DNA of 64,000 bases from Luidia sarsii (Eukaryota; Echinodermata; Asteroidea; Paxillosida; Luidiidae), in NCBI GenBank assembly GCA_949987565.1, contig OX465118.1, forward strand, positions 9,190,502 to 9,254,501, read 5' to 3'. Of the stretch, positions 60,701 to 64,000 are shown piece by piece (the first letter of the stretch is position 1; every line of letters starts with the position of its first letter). The notes under the pieces were generated by a model. It had not been told where the DNA came from, ran no database searches, and saw nothing but the letters and a program-made list of their open reading frames with translations. The translations under genes and the position numbers were made by a program.

Positions 60701-62954
60701 TGTTTACTCAAAAAGTGTTTTGGTGGGATATTTCTCATGCCGTTGTGCCGGGTCACATTTAGAGACGGATTTTGGTAAAATCTTTCGGACATAATATCCT
60801 CCAATACATAAACTTTCCGAAAATAAAAAAAAATAAAAAATTGATTTTCATCGAATTGAGAAGATACTTTGACTTCAGGCGTTGTTGACTCGAAAAGTGT
60901 TTTGGTGGGATATTCCTCATGTCGCTGTGCCGGGTCACAATTGTAGGAGATGACACCGCCGTGTCTCACTGAGGTATACGACAACAAGCTGACAGAACAT
61001 ACAGACAGTTATTGTAGAAAGCGGTGGCGATGACCACTCTTATGAAGGTGAGCAACCGCGTGGCAGAACCGACATGACAAAATGCCGAAAGACAGTTGCA
61101 GTGTCATGTCCCACTGTGATAAGCGACCAGCTGACAGAACAGACAGACATCTATTGTAGAAAGCAGAGGCGATGACCAATCTTATGAAGGTGAGGAACCG
61201 CCTGGCAGAACCGACATGACAAAATGCCGAAAGACAGTGGCATTTTCATGTCCCACTGTGGTAAGCGACCAGCTGACAGAACAGACAGACATCTATTGTG
61301 GAAAGCAGTGGCGATGACCAATCTTATGAAGGTGAGGAACCACCTGACAGGACCGACAGACAAAATGTAGGGATTGCACCTCCATGTCTGACTGAGGTAA
61401 GCAACCAGCTGACAGAACGGAAATGCAGTTATTGTAAAAAAAAGAAGTAATGGCGATGGCCAGTCTTATAAAGGTTTACAGAAAGATGGCGACAGTGCCA
61501 TGTCTGACTGAGGTCAGCGACCAGCTGACAGAACAGAAAGACAATCGTTGAAGACGGTGATGGCAATGCCAGGTCTAACCGAGGTGAGCATCTACCCGAC
61601 AGAACAGACAGACACATTGTTGAAGAACTCGAAGGTGTTGGTAATGCCATGTCTAGCCGGGGTGAGTAAGCCTATCTACCCGACAGAACAGACAGACATT
61701 ATTGTTAAAGAATTCCAAGGTGTTGGTAATGCCATGTCTAGCCGGGTTGAGTAACCCGACAGAACAGAACAGACGTTATTGTTGAAGGTGGTGGCAATGT
61801 CGTGTGTCGCTGGGGCAATTGAGCAACCGGCCTAATAATATTGAAGTCTCACAAAGGGCTTCGAACTCTCTCCCTCCTGTGATTCCAGTGGAAGTTTGAT
61901 CTCTTGGACCGCAAGCACGACGGCGTGCTGGACCGGCGCGACCTGAGGGAGTTCCGCTACGGCCTGATGCCCCTGGAGCACTGCGCCGACGACTTCTTCC
62001 ACGAGTGCTCCGCCGGCAGCCGCAGCGTGACCGTGGAGCAGTGGAACCGGTGCCTGAAGGTGGACGAGATGGAGGGGGAGGAGGCTCCGGGCGCGGTGGC
62101 CGAGGCCCGGGAGCCGCCTCGCAGGATGGGCGAGTTCTTCCTGAACGTCGTCTCCAAGCAGGAGGCAGCTGCCGCCGTGCAGGGTAAAGACAAGAAAGGC
62201 GGCCCAAAGATCACCTATTAGCATGAAAACAAATTTCCGAAGAACTTTTGAAAATAAAATTATATCCATTGATCTGGAGCACTGAAATGTTATTCAAAGA
62301 ATTGAAAATGTACCCAAAGAACTCAGATTGTACCCAAAGAACCGAAATTGTACCCAAAGAAGTAGAATTGTACCCAAAGAACTGAAATTGTACCCAAAGA
62401 ACTAGAATTGTACCCAAAGAACTGGAATTGTACCCAAAGAACTGAAATTGGACCTTAAGAACTGGAATTGGACTTTTAGAACTAGAATTGGACCTTAAGA
62501 ACTGGAATTGTACCTTAAGAACTGGAATTGTACCAAAAAATAGAATTGTACCTAAAGAACTGGAATTGTACCCAAAGAACTTAAATATTACTCAAAGAAC
62601 TGAAATTGTACCCAAGGAAGTGGAATATTACTCAGAGCTGAAATCTAATCTGAGAAATTATTTTTTTTCCCCAGGAGAACTGAAAAATTCACTGTAAAAC
62701 TGATCAACGAGCTATAAAAAAAAAACACTTAAAATTATGCCAATAATTTTAGACGAGCTCAATAAATTCGACGATATCCAGCTATTATTCAACTGGAAAC
62801 CCTCAACGAATCTTGTGGAATCCAACTGTCTCATAAGAACCCGAAACTTGTCTGAAGAAAATAATTGACACCCCCCCTCCTCCCCCGATGAGCTTTTGAA
62901 TATTGGCTGAAAGATGTTCTTTCTTTGTTTTCCCCCTCAGAGGATGACGAATAA
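36742..62954 (+). CDS. Secreted SPARC/osteonectin-family protein with a sushi domain
   Basis: An extracellular-matrix calcium-binding glycoprotein of the SPARC (BM-40) family. Exons: 36742-36792, 37341-37377, 52844-53047, 57519-57749, 59992-60149, 61889-62183 and 62941-62954. Phases are consistent throughout (exons 3 and 4 are 1-1), giving 329 residues. Residues 1-20 or so are a signal peptide (MKDLCLLGAVLMLGALVVAG). Residues 30-97 are a CCP/sushi domain with six cysteines in selectin-like spacing. Residues 98-174 are follistatin-like plus Kazal (DPCVGYSCKK; CPDAVKPVCSVYGKQYDSLC). Residues 175-290 or so are the SPARC extracellular calcium domain: TREELADFPHRLLEWF, one good EF-hand loop DRKHDGVLDRRD (234-245), PLEHC, and a second loop (SAGSRSVTVEQW) lacking the acidic ligands. 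An N-glycosylation site NSS is present. The acidic N-domain of classical SPARC is missing. Introns 2-6 are rich in MITEs. If the last intron is retained the protein ends instead at 62221. Confidence 0.82.
37776..37872 (-). repeat. tRNA-like sequence (chimeric or intron-like)
   Basis: Read on the minus strand: GGATGGGTAGCTCAGATGG (A box), a second TGGTATAGTGGTACG word, then GCGGGTTCAAGTCCCGGTCC (B box and 3' side). At about 97 bases it is too long for a normal tRNA and contains two A-box-like motifs, so it is probably a rearranged tRNA pseudogene or SINE head. Confidence 0.5.
38488..38612. repeat. Long palindrome made of two inverted SINE tails
   Basis: Left arm 38488-38545 and right arm 38554-38612 are nearly perfect inverted copies of the CCTGACGTTTCGATC...AGCAGGACC tail, with an 8-base loop (AGGCTTTG). 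Both arms share an extra AAAGTAGC inside TAGCAGGACC that other copies lack, so one arm was copied from the other. Confidence 0.85.
40200..40465. other. Isolated GC-rich patch of unknown nature
   Basis: Strikingly GC- and CpG-rich compared with the AT-rich intron around it (e.g. CTACCGGGGGTCCGGGCC, CTGCCGGGCCCGGAGCC). A minus-strand frame of about 108 codons spans it but shows no domain, and another frame is open in parallel. It may be a small CpG island, an unannotated exon or a fragment of a GC-rich mobile element. Confidence 0.35.
40890..41139 (+). mobile_element. GTGACCCGG-family MITE, short form (250 bp)
   Basis: Ends GTGACCCGGCACAGCATAAT and TCGTTGTGCCGGGTCAC are intact, flanked by AAAT at 40886-40889 and 41140-41143. 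One of the cleanest copies for defining the termini and target duplication. Confidence 0.92.
41144..44510. other. SPARC-like intron 2, middle part
   Basis: No convincing exon. T-run and G-run at 41646-41671. A frame at 43539-44096 (185 codons) is the longest here, but the product has no recognisable domain. It ends in low-similarity sequence and lacks supporting splice or promoter structure, so it is not called a gene. Confidence 0.4.
42084..42232. mobile_element. Short foldback MITE, TTACGATG family, copy 2
   Basis: TTTTCACCAAAACCCATCGT, CTTACGATCAATCGCAAGAT and CATCGTAAGTTGAGTTACAA are family words; the right end TTTGTGAGCTC is altered. The element is palindromic and non-coding. Confidence 0.65.
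44515..44800 (-). repeat. SINE copy, reverse orientation
   Basis: Starts TTGTTGCAAACTGCTCACTG and has GGGCCTAACGTTTCAATCCT and AGCAGGGTCTTTCTCAAAGG. It continues into a purine-rich body (AGGGGAGAGTAACAGGGACA, AGATCAAAGGGAAGGGCAGA). It is the reverse complement of the copies at 48175 and 55440. Confidence 0.7.
44801..46090. other. SPARC-like intron 2, low-complexity stretch
   Basis: No exon seen. G-run at 45307-45320 and C-run followed by A-run at 45861-45883. Short frames only. Confidence 0.4.
46091..46463 (+). mobile_element. AAAGGCCC-family MITE, complete copy
   Basis: Left AAAGGCCCAATACAACATTG, right CCAATGTTGTATTGGCCTTT, a 20-bp inverted repeat. The interior TTACGGTCTGGGATGCTGTA and ACCATTTGAGCTAAAACCTT match the copies at 1805 and 23206. 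About 373 bp, non-coding. Confidence 0.8.
46464..47304. other. SPARC-like intron 2, AT-rich stretch
   Basis: No coding region or recognised repeat; many short AT-rich words and isolated open frames near 46520-46850 without domain similarity. Confidence 0.4.
47305..47600 (+). repeat. SINE with tRNA-like head
   Basis: Head with GGCAAGAGCGCTGATACGCA and GGTCTCGAGTTCAAATCC, then CAGTCAAAGTTTTCTTTGTC, like the heads at 2233 and 55318. The pyrimidine-rich body extends to about 47600 and ends in an A-run (47591-47599). Confidence 0.6.
47935..48416 (+). repeat. MITE fragment followed by SINE body
   Basis: 47935-48015 keeps the right part of the AAAGGCCC family (ACCATTTGAGCTAAAACCTT). 48012-48080 matches 2708-2780. 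48175-48416 is a SINE body (CCTTTCCCTTTGATCCCACC, CTCTGCCTTTGAGAAAGGTC) ending in GGATCGAAACGTCAGGCCC with a small TATAATATA insertion in the tail. Confidence 0.65.
48417..50220. other. SPARC-like intron 2, distal part
   Basis: No exon recognised. A short perfect palindrome (CATGGAGGAAT, 6-base loop, ATTCCTCCATG) lies at 49506-49533. Open frames of 70-98 codons at 48687-49544 overlap one another and show no domain. Confidence 0.4.
50222..50462. mobile_element. MITE-like element, AGGCTTCG/GAAGCCTGAGCC family, copy 1
   Basis: Left GCGTTTTCATAATGAAGGCT and GGCTAGGCTTCGGTC; right GACGAAGCCTGAGCCCGAGC and CTAAGCCTTCATTTCGAAAA. Inverted ends of about 40 bases. The copy at 58462-58695 is in the opposite orientation; loose relatives of the ends occur at 21008-21045 and 21190-21225 in COPS4 introns. 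Confidence 0.7.
50897..50972. repeat. Imperfect hairpin
   Basis: CTATAGAGCAAGGAATTT (50910-50927) is repeated inverted at 50946-50963 with an 18-base loop. Outer arms GGCTTGCCTTGAG and CTTGAGCC extend the similarity. Purpose unknown. Confidence 0.7.
50973..52843. other. SPARC-like intron 2, last part before the sushi exon
   Basis: AT-rich; no exon seen. A phrase related to the LIN54 intron tandem repeat occurs near 51800-51890. The intron ends with TTTGTCTCCATGCAG at 52843. Confidence 0.45.
53169..53634 (-). mobile_element. GTGACCCGG-family MITE, long form (466 bp), in SPARC-like intron 3
   Basis: Reverse orientation: begins GTGACCCGGCACAGCGACAT, ends TATGCTGTGCCGGGTCAC. It contains the long-form middle (TTTTTGAATGGCCGCTTTCG). 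Flanks are TTAT and ATAT, one mismatch from a 4-bp duplication. It starts 121 bases after the sushi exon. Confidence 0.9.
53672..53800. mobile_element. Short foldback MITE, TTACGATG family, diverged copy
   Basis: GTCGATTTCACTCAACTCGT, TGACGATCAGCCGCAAGATT and GGGCTTTGTGAAATCCACC are family words; the centre is more decayed than in other copies. Confidence 0.6.
54404..54656 (-). mobile_element. GTGACCCGG-family MITE, short form (253 bp)
   Basis: Begins GTGACCCGGCACAACGACAT and ends ATGCTGTGCCGGGTCAC. Flanks ATGT and ATAT (one mismatch). It lacks the long-form middle. Confidence 0.88.
54657..55315. other. Intron sequence with SINE tail fragment
   Basis: No exon. 55040-55110 keeps ATGTTGCAAACTGCTTACTG and AAAATTTAGTGGGCCTGA, the flank of the SINE tail, cut off before CGATCC. 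Confidence 0.45.
55316..55850 (+). repeat. Full-length SINE interrupted by a small foldback element
   Basis: tRNA-like head (GAGCTGGATAGCTTAGGTTG, CCAAAACCAGAGGTCTGAGG), AAAGTTTTCTTTTCC, pyrimidine-rich body (TCGTCATCTGTCTGTCATCC), and tail CTGCCTTTGAGAAAGGTCC then GGATCGAAACGTCAGGCCC. 55626-55732 looks inserted: GAAAGTTTGCGGTAACACC and GGTGTCACCGCAAACTTTCC are inverted ends of the family seen at 9677. This copy links head, body and tail in one unit. Confidence 0.7.
55969..56595 (-). mobile_element. Composite GTGACCCGG element carrying a captured host exon/intron fragment
   Basis: 55973-56443 is a complete long-form element in reverse orientation. 56444-56543 is the reverse complement of 60123-60218: the last 27 bases of SPARC-like exon 5, its GT donor and about 69 bases of intron, with a few differences. 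56544-56591 is a second family terminus (TTAATCCTCATTATTCTGTA then CCGGGTCAC). The whole unit is flanked by ATAT at 55969-55972 and 56592-56595, so it appears to have moved as one piece. Confidence 0.82.
56820..56890 (-). repeat. tRNA-like sequence (SINE head remnant)
   Basis: On the minus strand: AGGGCTGGATACCTCAGATGG, AAGAGCGCTGGTACGCCCAA, and a degraded B box (GGTCTCATATTCAAGCC). Similar to the heads at 2233 and 55318; too degenerate for a tRNA gene. Confidence 0.5.
57036..57172. mobile_element. Short foldback MITE, TTACGATG family
   Basis: GGGGCTTACGATGGGTGATC, CTCAACTTACGATGGATAAC, CATCGTAAGTTGTGATACAC and CGTCTTGCGATTGATCGACG are family words. It lies just upstream of the MITE at 57227. 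Confidence 0.6.
57227..57473 (-). mobile_element. GTGACCCGG-family MITE, short form (247 bp), beside exon 4
   Basis: Begins ATGACCCGGCACAGCGACAT (first base G to A), ends TGATGTGCCGGGTCAC, flanked by AAAT at 57223-57226 and 57474-57477. It ends 45 bases before SPARC-like exon 4, so the branch-point region of intron 3 must lie in or just beside it. Confidence 0.9.
57750..58385. other. SPARC-like intron 4, first part
   Basis: No exon seen. Near 57940-57980 a small palindrome (GACCATCG...CATGGTC) is present. No family repeat recognised until 58386. Confidence 0.4.
58386..59047. mobile_element. GGCCAATTTCATAG-family element with another MITE nested inside
   Basis: Outer ends CTGGGCCCAATTTCATACTG (58384) and GCTTAAGCGGCTCTATTGAA then ATTGGCCCC (59047) are inverted. 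58462-58695 is the second copy of the AGGCTTCG family (GGCTCGGGCTCAGGCTTCGT at the left, GACCGAAGCCTAAGCCCGAG at the right), which apparently inserted into the older element. Interior words such as TTCACTTTTGTTTCATG occur twice (near 58720 and 58890). Confidence 0.5.
59247..59400 (+). mobile_element. Fragment of the 9677 MITE family
   Basis: TAGGTTTGCGGAGACACCAT, AACGTTTCGAACAGTATACT and CTTCAGGAGAATGCTGGATT are diverged family words; the right inverted end is missing. Confidence 0.5.
59793..59943. mobile_element. Short foldback MITE, best copy of the TTACGATG family
   Basis: Left GGGGTCGATTTCACCAAACC, right AAGGCTTTGTGAAATCCACC; the internal palindromes ACTTACGACCAATCGCAAGA and CATCGTAAGTTGAGTTACGA are intact. 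It ends about 48 bases before SPARC-like exon 5. Confidence 0.75.
60219..60939 (+). mobile_element. GTGACCCGG-family MITE, long form, split by a nested short copy
   Basis: Ends GTGACCCGGCACAGCATAAT and TCGCTGTGCCGGGTCAC are flanked by AATT at 60215-60218 and 60940-60943. Removing the nested copy and one duplicated ATTT leaves 466 bases, the long-form size. It begins 69 bases after the exon 5 splice donor and is the apparent source of the composite at 55973. Confidence 0.93.
60506..60756 (+). mobile_element. Nested GTGACCCGG-family MITE, short form (251 bp)
   Basis: Begins GTGACCCGGCACAGCATAAT, ends CGTTGTGCCGGGTCAC, flanked by ATTT at 60502-60505 and 60757-60760. The uninterrupted sequence at 10560-10578 (CACATTTAGAGACGGATTT) shows the empty site and confirms a 4-bp duplication. 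Confidence 0.95.
60985..61800. repeat. Minisatellite, about 140-bp unit, in SPARC-like intron 5
   Basis: The phrase CCAGCTGACAGAACAGACAG recurs at about 60987, 61128, 61269, 61408 and 61522, then as CCCGACAGAACAGACAGACA with shorter spacing near 61600-61760. Early units are about 140 bases. Units include CTTATGAAGGTGAG(C/G)AACC, which resembles a 5' splice site. Non-coding. Confidence 0.85.
62184..62940 (+). other. Last intron of the SPARC-like gene, alternatively retained
   Basis: Donor CAGGGTAAAG at 62184 and a strong acceptor (TTTGTTTTCCCCCTCAG) at 62940. If spliced, the protein ends ...VQEDDE. If retained, the frame continues to a TAG at 62219-62221 (...GKDKKGGPKITY). Both are open; the strong acceptor favours splicing. 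Confidence 0.55.
62286..62640. repeat. 20-21-bp tandem repeat in the last SPARC-like intron
   Basis: About 17 units of GAA(C/A)TG(G/A)AATTGTACCCAAA, with variants in which CCCAAA becomes CCTTAA. Unit length varies between 20 and 21. Fixed by eye. Confidence 0.85.
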
Positions 62955-63620
62955 GAAGCGCGGAATGGACGCTGGTTCTTCGACCCAGACCTCGGGAAAT
63001 CAACATTTCTGCACGACCATGAAGTAAAATGATTGCACACAAGACTGATCCAAGAAGTTCTGGAACCAGAGAACTTGGACGCACAATTTGCTAGCGAATT
63101 CCAGAACCGGAACTTGAAGCCGAATCCAAACACTTTGGAACCAGGCATCGGAGAGACAGTAATAACCACCCACAAACAGTAATCCAGATTATGTACCAGA
63201 CAAAACAAAAACCTCAAACCCTATGCTGTTCTTTCTATTTTTTGAACTTAGATCAGTTAAATGTATTATGTAAAGATTTTAACATAATTTTGTTTTTATA
63301 CCAGTATGAAAATGATACCCACCCTCTAGAGGTGATTATAATTATACTGTTGTTGATATTCTTCAGAAGTGTCAGTGATAATTATGAAGAATGCCATCGG
63401 GGAGATCATTATATCAGAGCTAGCGAAGTTCGCTTCATATATTTTTAGTATAGGGCCTAGTCTTCAGGGTTATGGGTTCAATCTTAAGTAAGATAGCTCA
63501 GTTAAGAGGTTAGCTCAGTCAAGTGGTAGGTTTGTCTTTTGTGATAAAATGGTGCTATTAGTTTGAGAGAGAAAAAAAAACAGTTATTGATAGATCGAAG
63601 TAATAAAATTGACGTGACCA
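62955..63620 (+). other. 3' UTR of the SPARC-like gene
   Basis: AT-rich sequence after the stop codon at 62952-62954. An AATAAA at 63602-63607 is a candidate poly(A) signal. A weak A-box-like repeat (GATAGCTCAGTTAAGAGGTTAGCTCAGTCAAG) lies near 63490-63520. Confidence 0.4.
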
Positions 63621-64000
63621 ACAACATCTGTATTATAGCTAGCACGGATGTATTAGCAAATAGCTACACAAATCTGGAACGTAATTACCTAATCCATCGA
63701 ACCGAAAACAAGTAGAGTCGCGGAGTCAATTTTGTGGATAAAATTCCCACTTCGAGATGCGTCAGATTTCAACTCTTGGAACTGTTCATTGTCTGTACAT
63801 TATTACGGCCAATTTCAAGATAGTTCAAGTAATGGGTCCTTTTCCTAATACATTTTTGCCTAAAATGCTGCATCATTATAAACCATAGACTCGTTGTCAC
63901 GATTATTATCCTGATCAAAATGAATCGGTGTCCGAAGTTTCGTCCCAAGTCACCCGCCCGATTTTCCATTTTGTTCTCCCCCCTCCCCAAGACCAGTAAT
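63621..64000. other. Gene-free end of window
   Basis: No coding region or recognised repeat seen in the last 380 bases. Confidence 0.4.

Overview
This is eukaryotic DNA from a compact but repeat-rich animal genome. The window suggests a deuterostome invertebrate, most likely an ambulacrarian and probably an echinoderm. This is inferred from GT-AG introns, TTAGGG-type telomeric repeats, many short foldback elements, and proteins almost as long as their human orthologues (LIN54 about 750 aa, COPS4 405 aa). The species was not identified.

Layout. 1-3.5 kb: a degenerate telomeric-type repeat, a tRNA-like SINE head and MITE copies. 3.6-4.6 kb (-): an intronless class A GPCR. 5-17.5 kb: no convincing gene; foldback elements, a GA-rich minisatellite, a CT microsatellite, a 20-bp satellite, a CCTG minisatellite and a hAT-like MITE with a perfect 8-bp target duplication. 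17.65-24.10 kb (-): all ten coding exons of COPS4 (COP9 signalosome subunit 4). 25.2-33.3 kb (+): LIN54 (DREAM/MuvB DNA-binding subunit), nine confident coding exons and a small tentative last one. The two genes are divergent and share about 1 kb of promoter DNA. 33.3-36 kb: LIN54 3' flank with a long hairpin. 36.7-63 kb (+): a secreted SPARC/osteonectin-type protein spread over seven small exons, with a selectin-like six-cysteine sushi domain in place of the usual acidic N-terminus. Its introns hold most of the remaining sequence.

The most unusual part is 53-61 kb. A MITE-like family (termini GTGACCCGGCACAGC, 4-bp A(A/T)(A/T)T target duplications, size classes near 250 and 466 bp) has inserted repeatedly in the SPARC-like gene. 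One copy is nested in another. One composite copy carries an inverted piece of SPARC-like exon 5 with its 5' splice site and adjoining intron, and the whole composite is flanked by its own ATAT duplication. This looks like transduplication of a host exon fragment within its own gene. It leaves a long inverted repeat that can pair in the pre-mRNA around exons 4 and 5.

The genes are unrelated in function: a membrane receptor, a deneddylase-complex subunit, a cell-cycle transcription repressor subunit and a matrix protein. The LIN54-COPS4 pair, however, appears to be an old divergent gene pair. All coordinates, splice junctions and repeats were read by eye; no database search was run.
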